Shown: in pieces, positions 19,573 through 31,407 of the stretch
Numbering within the stretch: the stretch's first letter is position 1
How the letters are laid out: each line of letters begins with the position of its first letter
Source of the DNA: Amphiura filiformis
Lineage: Eukaryota; Echinodermata; Ophiuroidea; Amphilepidida; Amphiuridae
Direction: 5' to 3'
NCBI RefSeq assembly: GCF_039555335.1
Contig: NW_027305504.1
Span: 272,501-336,500, forward strand
DNA: 64,000 nucleotides
The notes under the pieces: model-generated
Told to the model about the DNA's origin: nothing
The model's input: the letters and a program-made list of their open reading frames with translations, nothing else
Databases searched by the model: none
Position numbers and translations under genes: made by a program

Positions 19573-19912
19573 AGGAGTATTTCGTGATCCTAGGATCCTC
19601 TATTTATGTCATTTTTCATTAGATATCCACGAAAAAAACCTATTCCCAAAATTTCAGTTGATTCCGATTTTGCGTTCGCGAGTTATGCATAATTATGTGT
19701 ATTACACTGCTCCATCGACAATGCGTTGTAATTTCGTTCTGGTGCACCAGAACGAAATTCAAATTTCACGATATCTTTGCTAAACGAATTAATCTGCAAG
19801 AAATATTTTGTACATAAACATTATGTAGCCAGAGGTTTCCAGTGATATAAAGATCTCAACTTTTTTGAGAGAAAAGTGGGGGGGATGAGGCTGTGGATCA
19901 CGAAATGCCCTT
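19573..19912 (+). mobile_element. TTAA-type MITE (copy 2, in duplication B)
   Basis: Equivalent of 14772-15110, duplicated with the block, so it predates the duplication. TTAA at 19569-19572 and 19913-19916. Confidence 0.9.
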
Positions 19913-19997
19913 TTAATTGTTTATGTCGTATTTGTTTGTCAACAAATTGCATTATTGAATGTGACGTTTCATTATGATTGTGTATATTAAATTTCAG

Positions 19998-20045
19998 ACA
20001 ATGTATCAACGTCAATATTTTGATGGAGGTGATGGATTCTACTAA
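19998..20045 (+). CDS. Second copy of the last coding exon
   Basis: Acceptor atttcag and all 48 bases through TAA are identical to 15196-15243. Copy B does not include the transmembrane exon, so this is either an alternative terminal exon for the same gene (identical C-terminus, different 3' UTR) or an unused remnant. Confidence 0.6.
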   Translation, partial: TMYQRQYFDGGDGFY

Positions 20046-21163
20046 GGAATAAATTATGGTATCGTCATTTCGCAGTGGTGGCTGACCAGTGACTTGTTCC
20101 AAGAAATATGAACACCTTATACACTATTCAAATACCGGGGGCGCAACAACCTGTTAATCCACATGTAATCCCAGCTTACAATCCCCACCAATGAACGCCC
20201 CACATTCCCCGAGATGGGTGGGGTGGGGGAAGTACTTGAGCAGTGTATTGAGTCTACTCCGATCATCCGAGATCATTCATTTTTGCCATACTAACTTAAT
20301 AACACTCACACGGTAAAAAACTTGTAAAGACAATAAGAGGAATACCGTTTCTTTTGCCAATTTATGTGCCACACACTTAACCAACTCATGGCGAATGCCG
20401 ACAGTATCAGTAACTTTAATAAGTAGAACAGCAATGTAGCCTCAACCATGGCAAAAGCAGGTAAAGCCTTAATAATGCTAATAGAAGATTAACATATTAG
20501 GGCCGATCAAAAAAATTAACTAGCGTTACTCACCTTCAAACCATTAAATGACACGACCCTCTTTTACAACCGAATTGATTTCCCCAACTTTTTTCGTCCG
20601 CGCCGAAAAAATTCAACACTTTTTGGGTAATAAACTGCTAGTGCAGCAGCAATAAGAGATGTCCGCATTTTCCTTGCATTTTCAAGGACCACTTAATTTG
20701 TTCGGATCCCTATGACTCCGGGATCCACGACCCCAGGCTTAGGGGTAACGCACCCCTACCCCCCCTCCATAACGGCGGATATGACATAATTGTACTATAT
20801 TGTTTCAATGCCGACCGATATCCTTGTATATTATTTTGACTTTTCTAAATTTATACATTGGTATCGCGTTTGCTTAGTTTCTTGTGGGTTAGGGTTTTTT
20901 TTTGTTTGCTTGTTTGTTTTTTTGTTTTTGTTTTTTGCCTTAAGATGACCACTTTTTTGTGTGAAATATGGACTACTAAGTAGTCTATCAACTTTTAATG
21001 TTTTTATCAGTTAATACATGTACTAGTATTTATGATTCTTAAGTTCAGATGCACAGGGCAATATAATTCTAATCGATTTCTTCACAGTAGATGGAGCATG
21101 TTCGGGGTTTTTTTCTCTGAGTATATAGAATGACATATTCAGTTCACAAAATAAATGTTTCAA

Positions 21164-21499
21164 AAGGCATTTCGTGATCCACAGCCTCATCCCCCCACTT
21201 TTCTCAAAAAAAGTTGAGATTTTTACATCACTGGAAACCTCTGGCTACATAATGTTTATGTACAAAATATTTCTTGCAGATTAATTCGTTTAGCAAAGAT
21301 ATCGTGAAATTTGAATTTCGTTCTGGTGCACCAGAACGAAATTACAACGCATTGTCTGTGGAGCAGTGTAATACACATAATCATGCATAACTCGCGAACG
21401 CAAAATCGGAATCAACTGAAATTTTGGGAATAGGTTTTTTCGTGGATATCTAATGAAAAGTGACATAAATAGAGGATGCTAGGATCATGAAATACTCCT
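21164..21499 (-). mobile_element. TTAA-type MITE inserted after the duplication
   Basis: Inverted relative to copies 1 and 2: starts aaggcatttcgtgatccaca, ends catgaaatactcct. Right flank TTAA 21500-21503, left flank tcaa 21160-21163 (one change). The empty site in copy A is TTAA 16851-16854. It includes the same central palindrome. Confidence 0.92.
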
Positions 21500-21587
21500 T
21501 TAAGTTAATGTTTTAAACATCTCAATCATTTCAATAAAACTGATTTAATGGTTTTGAAATAGCGGTATGCCATTGTAATGTGACATA

Positions 21588-21590
<3 letters not shown>

Positions 21591-21641
<51 letters not shown>
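21591..21641. repeat. (ATT)n microsatellite, copy B
   Basis: Homologue of 16936-17014, shortened. Confidence 0.95.
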
Positions 21642-21642
<1 letters not shown>

Positions 21643-23083
21643 AATGTTTTATACATCTCAATCATGAATATTTCTAATCTCTGATGTAATATTATGTTTC
21701 AGTTGCAGTTCACCAACAGAATTTTTCTTTTCAGCTGTTTTGTTTGTGTCGAATTAATTTTATAATTTCATAAACTTATAACTGTTTCTTTTAAACACTT
21801 TAAAAAAAAATTTAAAATCTAAAGGGTAAAATAATCTTGAAATCATCTCTTCCTTTATGGTAGGGTTTTTTGTCACTATGGTCACTTTATATTGTATATA
21901 GGTTTGACAATATGTGGGAAAACAACATAAAAGAAATTGTGTTTAAAAATAATTAATATGCTGTAATCAATGTTCGTGACTACAATATGTTTATACATGT
22001 ATGTTTTTTATTGAAATATGTGACCGAACACTACGAATCAGCCGTAAAGTCGGCCCGGTCAATTTTGATTTATTTCGTGTTTAGAAAATATGTATCATAA
22101 GCTTTAAAATGGTATATCATTTGACTTGACATGGGGTTATGGTTTGTTGAACTCTGCTCCTTGAACAAAATGGTGCCTTTTTCGGTTCTTTTTCCACATT
22201 GCTGGTATCATTTCAAATCATCCCCAAGTCAACGAGGTTCAGGAAAGTCCTTAATTATTGGTTATACATACTTAGACAAAAGACAATGCAATTGTAACCC
22301 ACCACTTGAACAGGATTTAGCCAAAGCAAATAATGACTAGAGCTATTTTTAAATGATTTTAAAATGATTATATAGAAACAGGTAGAAGCTTATTATCCTC
22401 TTCAGCAATAGGATTATTGATTGGTTTAAACAGTGTTTGATGAGATACTTGTCGCACGTAATTGAGGTAGGGGGCCTACCTATGAATACGACCTTCACGC
22501 ACATTTTACACTGTATCTCAGAATACAATTTGCCGACTTTACGGCACATTCGTTGTGTACGCGCACATATATAAGTTTATATGTAAATGTCAAGCTATAG
22601 CTACATTCCTTCCTCGAGGCACTGAAGGAAAATCAAATTTTGTGATTTTCTCAAAATTGGATAACTTACATCATTACCTCTCTACAATACACGAGGAAGG
22701 CATACGAACTATAGTATAATTATATAAAGGTACTATATGAATTTTATTATATTTATACAGATTGGTCATGCGATAAAATCAAACAAAATTAGTCTTGTTG
22801 TCACCAAAATCAATTTTGAATATGGTCAAAAAAATGGTCCAATAGTCTTCATTTTCAGCAATCGATAATAAATTCAACGAAACCAATTCCAATTTTGACG
22901 AGAGTAACAGTATGCAGATATTGCATGTTTGTTGGGCAAGAATGGTAAATGAAGCAAAAAGAAAATTATCATTGACGACAACCGGTTTATTTTGTTTGTA
23001 TGCATCTTATATATATGTAATAATAGACATAGATTAAGTACTTGGTGAAAGTATTATTAAAAGAAATAAAGTGGCTTATGATA

Positions 23084-23539
23084 TCACACCACCAAATCAA
23101 TCCCCATAGAGATATGTGCTATATTTGCCTCAAGAAAACGTATTTTTTTCTTCTTCGCAAGAGCAACTCAGTTCTTAGCGACAGCTATGATGGTTGAAAT
23201 TAGCCCTAGCCTGATCCCTCTGACTGGGACAAAATATAGGTTGACTGTCATTATTTTTACGACTGGGCCTCGAAGTCTGTGATGTCTGGGATTACCTAAT
23301 TTACCTGCAAAATCATGCCAGTGTTTCTGTATAGAAAAGACAGCTTAAAATCGTCAAAAAATACTCGATCGCTCACATCTGTGGTATACTTGCACGATTT
23401 GATATTACTAATCATGACCAATCAAAATTTAGCTAAAGTTATGCAGGTTTCTGCTCATTTTAATGCTTACTTTAGGCCATCTATGGTTTTTACTGAGAAA
23501 TGCAGTCAGGGCGCACAACCGTATTTGGTGGTGTGAAAT
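23084..23539. mobile_element. Short TIR element at the end of copy B
   Basis: Ends tcacaccaccaaat and atttggtggtgtga, perfect over 14 bases, about 450 bases apart. The homologous flank resumes after it (tgtatgccattgcaatgtgacat), so it separates copy B from partial copy C. The open frame inside (23315-23536) resembles nothing recognised. Confidence 0.75.
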
Positions 23540-23544
23540 CTTAT

Positions 23545-24490
23545 ACTTGTATGCCATTGCAATGTGACATATTATGCATGTTTTATACATCTTACTCATA
23601 TTTCTAATCTCTCGCGTAATAAATTTATTATGTTTAGTTTCTTTTCAGCATCAAAATTTTCCTTTTCAGCTTTTTGTGTTACGAATTACTGTAGTCTGTT
23701 CAGTATAATATGTAACATGACCCCCATCCATTAACCTGTATCTTTAACAAATAGAGTAGGTTCTACCATAAGTTGGGAACATGACCTTTGCTCCATTTGT
23801 ATAAGATCCATGCATTTTGGTGTGGGTCATGCTCCACCGTATACTAAATAGACTATATTAGTCTCATAATTTTCAACTATTTCTTTAAACAGTTCTAAAA
23901 CCGTTTAAATCTAAAGAACACAATGTTTGGAATCGTCTCTTACTTTATGTTAGCTTAATTGTTACCATGGTTACCCTGGTCACTTTATATGGCATAGGTA
24001 ACTTTATATTTCTATTAAATGTAAATATGAAGCTAGTATATACAGAGGCGCCAGAAGTGCCAGATTTTATTTTGTAAAGATTACCAAGCAAACGTAAAAC
24101 GTTTTACAGAAAACATTTAAATGTCGGATTATCATAAAGGGTCTAAAAACACTTTAATAACCATGATAACATTCAAAAAACATTTTTGAAAACTTGATGC
24201 AAAACATTCTAAACAGAATGTTATTTAAGTATTGACAAAATATCTTACAAAATGATTGTCCGAAATATTTTACAATAACGTTTTAAAAACGTTTTCATGA
24301 CCTTATATAACCCGATATTTAAATGTTATTAAAACGTTTTGAATAACATTTTCAGAAAAATGTTTGTGTTTGATGGGTACTCATGCGACACAATCAAACA
24401 AAATGAGTAGTTTTGTCATCAACGTCGACTTTGAATATGATCAAACGAAATGGTTCAAAATATACTTTATTTTCAGCAAACTACAATTAC
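23545..24490. repeat. Diverged partial third copy C of the duplication
   Basis: Recognisable order of segments from copy B: gtatgccattgcaatgtgac, ttttatacatctta, tctaatctct, cttttcagct, tttaaatctaaag, and finally catgcgacacaatcaaaca (compare catgcgataaaatcaaaca). Much more diverged than A versus B and with insertions, so an older duplication. It lacks the terminal exon. It ends at the MITE remnant that holds the 25-kb array. Confidence 0.75.
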
Positions 24491-24492
24491 TA

Positions 24493-24520
24493 GGGCATTT
24501 CGTGATACAAAGCCTCATCC
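24493..24520 (-). mobile_element. Left piece of a TTAA-type MITE split by the array
   Basis: agggcatttcgtgatacaaa then gcctcatcc matches the first ~28 bases of the MITE at 21164 (aaggcatttcgtgatccaca, gcctcatcc). The rest of this MITE reappears at 49766, on the far side of the array. Confidence 0.85.
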
Positions 24521-25626
24521 CATTACAGGTCGATCTCGATAACTTTTCAGTCTTTGCGGACTTAGCATTTTTTTTTTTTTCTTTTATACACTTCTGATCC
24601 CCGGTTCTGACGATACATGAAACCGTGATAAAGCCCTCAGTCGCCGCAACAGCTTGTAAAGATATATCTATAGGAGGCCTTAACATCCCTCCGTTTTGGA
24701 ACTGTAACCATGGTAGGTCTAACTCTTATTTCAAATCCTAACTCCAAAACATATTTCTAACTCTAATAGAAAATCCTAACCCTAATACGCATACCCTATT
24801 TTGTAACCCCAACTCAAAATTCTAAATTATACACCTAAAGACCTCTCAAAACGTATGGGTAGCCATCATGTGTTAACGCGTGCTCTACAGAGTCTAACTA
24901 TTTGTAAATGAAATTCTATCGAGAACGCCCATTTAAGTAATTTCTAATCCCACCGATCCCACTGAAAAAAAATATGAATCCATAAATTAAAACAATTTAT
25001 ATGCCTACAAACAATAGGGGAAACTTGTCCACGAAAGGTTTCATGGTCCGTCATTTCACAAATGTTCGGCTTTTCAAACTAAAATTTTACACACTAATAG
25101 TGCCAAAATGGTCCACCAACTTGCTTCGATTAGGTCTTCATTTTGCAAAAGTTTCTTACTTCTCAGGGGGCACATCCTCCTCAGACACCCCCCTGCGTCG
25201 CCGGCGCAAGACCTAATAATTTTATTTATTTCCTTATTGAACATATTTCATACTCGCGTATACCACTATGCGTAAAGCTGAAAACCCAATGCACGACATA
25301 GGTCATTTAGATAATACTATGCCTCAGTGGGCCGTTCAATAATTCAATTCAACAATGTCATTTGTACACGGAAGGTGAGTTAGGTCACGGTATGCACTAT
25401 GATAAAAGAGAATCACTACTATCTCTTTATTTAGTTGACGAGTGCATACCGTGGGTTTCAGACTATCTTACACTTTTAGAATATATTTTCTTCAAAAAGG
25501 CCCTGAATACCGTTCTTCTATAGCCAATAAGACAATTTTCATGTCCTAAAAGCAGTGGGTTAGTTTAAACACGTTTATTAACTTCGCAATAGCTTTTATA
25601 CCCAAAAATACTTCGTAATGTTACTT

Positions 25627-25725
25627 GAGCCTATTAGCTCAGTTGATAAGTCGTCTGTCTTGTTATTAAAAAGTCCGAGTTCGATTCCTAACGATTTAAC
25701 AGAAAATTGATTTTTTTTTTTTTTT
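25627..25725 (+). ncRNA. tRNA-like Pol III module, unit 1
   Basis: TAGCTCAGTTG fits the A-box consensus and GAGTTCGATTCC fits the B box, ~45 bases apart. CTTGT sits where the anticodon loop of a tRNA-Thr(UGU) would be. The acceptor, D and anticodon stems do not pair properly, so it is a tRNA-derived promoter (SINE head or tRNA relic), not a working tRNA. A 15-base T-run (25711-25725) could terminate Pol III, giving a ~95-nt transcript. Confidence 0.5.
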
Positions 25726-25830
25726 GCTTTCTTATTAAAATTACCAATTTCTCACTTTACTGAATTTCTGTTGAAATGAAAATATGCAGGATTTGTATTT
25801 TCATAAATAACATCACAAATAAAAGCAGAG

Positions 25831-25848
25831 TATCAACTGAGCTAACAT
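25831..25848 (-). repeat. Minus-strand A-box-like remnant in E
   Basis: Reverse complement reads gttagctcagttgata, 15 bases identical to the plus-strand module 200 bases upstream. No B box is found downstream on this strand. It recurs in every unit. Confidence 0.55.
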
Positions 25849-25911
25849 ACTGTACTTGTTCATCAATCATTGTATGTAGTCTAAAATAATGTTAACAAGC
25901 TGATTTACTCC

Positions 25912-25980
25912 GTTGCTTCATTTGTGGTAGACTGCGTTAAATTGGAAAAACAAGTGTACACTGTACATGGGTTCGATTCC
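25912..25980 (+). repeat. Second tRNA-like remnant in E
   Basis: gttgcttcatttgtggtaga resembles a decayed A-box region and gggttcgattcc is a perfect B box ~55 bases on. Stems are not preserved. It recurs in every unit. Confidence 0.45.
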
Positions 25981-26204
25981 TTTATTTGTTTTTTGGTCAC
26001 GAGATGTTGTGATAACTTTTATTTTCTTCTAGAGCTTTAATGTAAGATTTTAATTGGGAGAAACAATAATTTGCCATATTAAAACCTAAGTTTTTCACAG
26101 TTAAGGTGACGAATAGTGAACTTGGACAGGGCCAAAATATCGCTTTACGACCTTTGATAAAGTGGAGGTTTCTTTGGTGTCAAGCTTAAACCCTTTCTAA
26201 CACC

Positions 26205-26330
26205 CCAACCCTCCCCCTTCCCCACCAATCAATGTTGGGTGCCACTAGGCGCGCGTGACCAAAAAAGTAGGACTCAACATTGATCGGGGGAGGGGGGACT
26301 CATCATTGATCGGGGGAGGTGGGGGGTGCT
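26205..26330. repeat. C-rich/G-rich inverted block, G4 potential (unit 1)
   Basis: A C-run stretch (accctcccccttccccacc) with atcaatgttggg is mirrored ~50 bases later by two direct copies of cattgatcgggggagg followed by up to six or more Gs. Recurs in all seven units with different G-run lengths (longest near 42424-42450). G-quadruplex or hairpin formation is possible. Confidence 0.7.
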
Positions 26331-26779
26331 TATCTTGGCACTCACATAAAATTATTTGATTTTCCACCACATTATATAAGGGTACGGCCACTTCATGTAT
26401 TCTACAGTGCGTTATGTGCATAGTCTATAAGTTGATTAAAATGACGCTGTATTTCCAACCCGGGATTTCCAAAGAGTAGTGATTTAGTCGTCAGAAGTAC
26501 AAGACATTTGTTTGAAATGATTGGTTTGAACATATTTACAGCACTAATCCCAAACCTTAACTATAATACGTATACCCTATTTTGTACCCAAATCAAATTC
26601 TAAATTATACACCGTCAGACTTCTCCTAACGTACCACTTTCATCGGCTGCCGAATTTGGCACCTTACATGGTCCGGAGACTAAGTCCAGACCCCAGGCTG
26701 CTTGGGTAGCAATGTTAACGCTTGCTCTACGGAGTCTAAGTTTTAAAGACTGAAATTCTATCGTGATCGACCAGTAATG

Positions 26780-29152
26780 GAAGGAGTACAAAATGCTTTG
26801 TTGTAGAATCATGGGGCTTGCATTTGTTAGCACAATTTCCTTGTGTGTGTGTGTGGGGGGGGGAGTTAGGGGAATTGATAATCGATTATCAATAATCGAT
26901 AATCGATAAATCAAGTATCAATATTAACCGATTTTAATAACTTAAATGCAACGACATACTGGAAAATGAAATGACTAAAATAGCTAGGTTGGTTGTATAT
27001 GGGGAAGGGGTAGAGGAGGATCAAATGATTATTGATTATTGATTAAGAATTGGTTATCGATTATCAAAATCAATATCGAAAATCAATAGGCCAAAAAACC
27101 GTTAATATATGCCAAAGAGAAATCGGTTAGGCCTATATACATGATATAGTATATGCCAAAATGAAATCGGTCAGAAATGGTGACCGCGTGTAGGCCTATT
27201 CGTAGGTAGGGAGGGGGAGATTGGCAATCAAATAATTATTAATAGATGATAATAGTTTAATATTAGGCAATAAACCAAAAATCACTTGTCAAAGAATGGT
27301 CATAGAAAGTAATATTTGGATTCCTATATATTTAATATACGAACCATACAGTAACTTGAGTAAGTAGTTTTGAAATATTATTTTCTTAGAAGTGCTGGAA
27401 AAGCGACTTTTTCGAAATATCATTGTTCTGAATTGCAAAATCTGACTTCCTATAAAACACTATGGCCCACAAGAGCCTCATCCCAGTGACATTGTCCAAT
27501 GACCTCAATTACGTAATCATAGTGCAAAATTTGACCTCAAGTTGCAGAATATGAGTTTTTGTACCCAAATCTTCAAAAGTCATTCAATGAATGTACAAAT
27601 GTATTGGGGTTTAAGAACTTTTCCCTGATAGATGAGCATGCTGTGGATCCTAGTGTAGCGAGTTTCATGGTCACTGTCAAACTTTATTAACTCAGTCATC
27701 ATACTCATGGACATTCCTGATCTCCTATTATGAAAGTCATAAGAGTTTCAAATTTCACAAACGAATCAAAACAAAAATATCTTTAAAAAAAATGGTCGTT
27801 TTGCAAGAAAAATCACAAAACTGCATTTTTCTCAAATTTCTTAAAAATCGTTTTTCAAATTCCCTATAATATGCTTAATAAGATTTTTTTAAATAAATAA
27901 AACAAAAAAAATAAAATCGGAAACATCACACAAAATGTATATGTATGTAGGCATAATATATGCTGTCACCAAGGAGTACAAAATGCTTTGTTGTAGAATC
28001 ATGGGGCTTGCATTTGTTAGCACAATTTCCTTGTGTGTGTGTGGGGGAGTTAGGGAATTGATAATCGATTATCAATAATCGATAATCGATAAATCAAGTA
28101 TCAATATTAACCGATTTTAATAACTTAAATGCAACGACATACTGGAAAATGAAATGACTAAAATAGCTAGGTTGGTTGTATATGGGGAAGGGGTAGAGGA
28201 GGATCAAATGATTATTGATTATTGATTAAGAATTGGTTATCGATTATCAAAATCAATATCGAAAATCAATAGGCCAAAAAACCCGTTAATATATGCCAAA
28301 GAGAAATCGGTTAGGCCTATATACATGATATAGTATATGCCAAAATGAAATCGGTCAGAAATGGTGACCGCGTGTAGGCCTATTCGTAGGTAGGGAGGGG
28401 GAGATTGGCAATCAAATAATTATTAATAGATGATAATAGTTTAATATTAGGCAATAAACCAAAAATCACTTGTCAAAGAATGGTCATAGAAAGTAATATT
28501 TGGATTCCTATATATTTAATATACGAACCATACAGTAACTTGAGTAAGTAGTTTTGAAATATTATTTTCTTAGAAGTGCTGGAAAAGCGACTTTTTTTTT
28601 TTATCATTGTTCTGAATTGCAAAATCTGACTTCCTATAAAACACTATGGCCCACAAGAGCCTCATCCCAGTGACATTGTCCAATGACCTCAATTACGTAA
28701 TCATAGTGCAAAATTTGACCTCAAGTTGCAGAATATGAGTTTTGTACCCAAATCTTCAAAAGTCATTCAATGAATGTACAAATGTATTGGGGTTTAAGAA
28801 CTTTTCCCCTGATAGATGAGCATGCTGTGGATCCTAGTGTAGCGAGTTTCATGGTCACTGTCAAACTTTATTAACTCAGTCATCATACTCATGGACATTC
28901 CTGATCTCCTATTATGAAAGTCATAAGAGTTTCAAATTTCACAAACGAATCAAAACAAAAAAAACAAAAAAAAAAATGGTCGTTTTGCAAGAAAAATCAC
29001 AAAACTGCATTTTTCTCAAATTTCTTAAAATCGTTTTTCAAATTCCCTATAATATGCTTAATAAGATTTTTTAAATAAATAAAACAAAAAATAAAATCGG
29101 AAACATCACACAAAATGTATATGTATGTAGGCATAATATATGCTGTCACCGT
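26780..29152. repeat. Spacer S, tandemly doubled (unit 1)
   Basis: Two direct copies, 26780-27970 and 27971-29152. Each begins aaggagtacaaaatgctttg, has a (TG)n(G)n tract, ATCGATTAT-rich palindromic words, and ends gcataatatatgctgtcacc. Both copies have the same break point (gtcacc|aaggag), as in unit 2. Confidence 0.92.
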
Positions 29153-31407
29153 CATTACAGGTCGATCTCGATAACTTTTCAGTCTTTGCGGACTTAGCAT
29201 TTTTCCTATCTTCTGATACACTTCTGATCCCGGTTCTGACGATACATGAAACCGTGATAAAGCCCTCAGTCGCCGCAACAGCTTGTAAAGATATATCTAT
29301 AGGAGGCCTTAACATCCCTCCGTTTTGGAACTGTAACCATGGTAGGTCTAACTCTTATTTCAAATCCTAACTCCAAAACATATTTCTAACTCTAATAGAA
29401 AATCCTAACCCTAATACGCATACCCTATTTTGTAACCCCAACTCAAAATTCTAAATTATACACCTAAAGACCTCTCAAAACGTATGGGTAGCCATCATGT
29501 GTTAACGCGTGCTCTACAGAGTCTAACTATTTGTAAATGAAATTCTATCGAGAACGCCCATTTAAGTAATTTCTAATCCCACCGATAACAAATGAAAAAA
29601 AATATGAATCCATAAATTAAAACAATTTATATGCCTACAAACAATAGGGGAAACTTGTCCACGAAAGGTTTCATGGTCCGTCATTTCACAAATGTTCGGC
29701 TTTTCAAACTAAAATTTTACACACTAATAGTGCCAAAATGGTCCACCAACTTGCTTCGATTAGGTCTTCATTTTGCAAAAGTTTCTTACTTCTCAGGGGC
29801 ACATCCCCTCAGACACCCCCTGCGTCGCCGGCGCAAGACCTAATAATTTTATTTATTTCCTTATTGAACATATTTCATACTCGCGTATACCACTATGCGT
29901 AAAGCTGAAAACCCAATGCACGACATAGGTCATTTAGATAATACTATGCCTCAGTGGGCCGTTCAATAATTCAATTCAACAATGTCATTTGTACACGGAA
30001 GGTGAGTTAGGTCACGGTATGCACTATGATAAAAGAGAATCACTACTATCTCTTTATTTAGTTGACGAGTGCATACCGTGGGTTTCAGACTATCTTACAC
30101 TTTTAGAATATATTTTCTTCAAAAAGGCCCTGAATACCGTTCTTCTATAGCCAATAAGACAATTTTCATGTCCTAAAAGCAGTGGGTTAGTTTAAACACG
30201 TTTATTAACTTCGCAATAGCTTTTATACCCAAAAATACTTCGTAATGTTACTTGAGCCTATTAGCTCAGTTGATAAGTCGTCTGTCTTGTTATTAAAAAG
30301 TCCGAGTTCGATTCCTAACGATTTAACAGAAAATTGATTTTTTTTTTTTTGCTTTCTTATTAAAATTACCAATTTCTCACTTTACTGAATTTCTGTTGAA
30401 ATGAAAATATGCAGGATTTGTATTTTCATAAATAACATCACAAATAAAAGCAGAGTATCAACTGAGCTAACATACTGTACTTGTTCATCAATCATTGTAT
30501 GTAGTCTAAAATAATGTTAACAAGCTGATTTACTCCGTTGCTTCATTTGTGGTAGACTGCGTTAAATTGGAAAAACAAGTGTACACTGTACATGGGTTCG
30601 ATTCCTTTATTTGTTTTTTGGTCACGAGATGTTGTGATAACTTTTATTTTCTTCTAGAGCTTTAATGTAAGATTTTAATTGGGGAAACAATAATTTGCCA
30701 TATTAAAACCTAAGTTTTTCACAGTTAAGGTAAGTCGACGAATAGTGAACTTGGACAGGGCCCAAATATCGCTTTACGACCTTTGATAAAGAGGAGGTTT
30801 CTTTGGTGTCAAGCTTAAACCCTTTCTAACACCCCAACCCTCCCCTTCCCCACCAATCAATGTTGGGTGCCACTAGGCGCGCGTGACCAAAAAAGTAGGA
30901 CTCAACATTGATCGGGGGAGGGGGGACTCAACATGATCGGGGGAGGTGGGGGGGTGCTTATCTTGGCACTCACATAAAATTATTTGATTTTCCACCACAT
31001 TATATAAGGGTACGGCCACTTCATGTATTCTACAGTGCGTTATGTGCATAGTCTATAAGTTGATTAAAATGACGCTGTATTTCCAACCCGGGATTTCCAA
31101 AGAGTAGTGATTTAGTCGTCAGAAGTACAAGACATTTGTTTGAAATGATTGGTTTGAACATATTTACAGCACTAATCCCAAACCTTAACTATAATACGTA
31201 TACCCTATTTTGTACCCAAATCAAATTCTAAATTATACACCGTCAGACTTCTCCTAACGTACCACTTTCATCGGCTGCCGAATTTGGCACCTTACATGGT
31301 CCGGAGACTAAGTCCAGACCCCAGGCTGCTTGGGTAGCAATGTTAACGCTTGCTCTACGGAGTCTAAGTTTTAAAGACTGAAATTCTATCGTGATCGACC
31401 AGTAATG
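29153..31407 (+). mobile_element. E element 2
   Basis: Full E with both inverted ends. Near identical to E1; extra bases at about 30730 (aaggtaagtcgacg instead of aaggtgacg). Confidence 0.85.
30254..30350 (+). ncRNA. tRNA-like Pol III module, unit 2
   Basis: Same A and B boxes as unit 1; T-run of 13 at 30338-30350. Confidence 0.5.

Larger units (their letters stand above)
19042..23082. repeat. Tandem duplication, copy B
   Basis: Same content and order as copy A. It lacks the core of the IR element (15334-15855 in A) and the TA-type MITE, and gains a TTAA-MITE at 21164-21499. The two copies are close to identical elsewhere apart from microsatellite and homopolymer lengths. Confidence 0.92.
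20046..23082 (+). other. Copy B downstream of the duplicated exon
   Basis: AT-rich noncoding DNA equivalent to 15244-19041. The open frame at 18688-18918 of copy A is interrupted here by stops, arguing that it is not a gene. Confidence 0.6.
24521..26779 (+). mobile_element. E element 1 (TIR element, non-autonomous)
   Basis: Left end cattacaggtcgatctcgat then tttcagtcttt; the right end reads, inverted, cattactggtcgatcacgat then tttcagtcttt. These are inverted termini of about 45 bases. Inside, in order: degenerate ctaaccctaa-like words, a hairpin with stem cacggtatgcact / agtgcataccgtg (25387-25454), the tRNA-like module, a second B-box-like remnant (25965-25980), a C-rich then G-rich block, and a second ctaa-rich segment paralogous to the first. 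First E of the array; slightly diverged near 24570 (longer T-run). Confidence 0.85.

Noticed and set aside
24718-24830. Interstitial telomere-like sequence (ctaaccctaa words)
   Set aside because: Only one or two true ccctaa words; the rest is loosely similar and repeated with the unit, so no telomere fusion is claimed.
25627-25725. Functional tRNA-Thr gene
   Set aside because: Acceptor, D, anticodon and T stems contain too many mismatches; only the promoter boxes and loop words survive.
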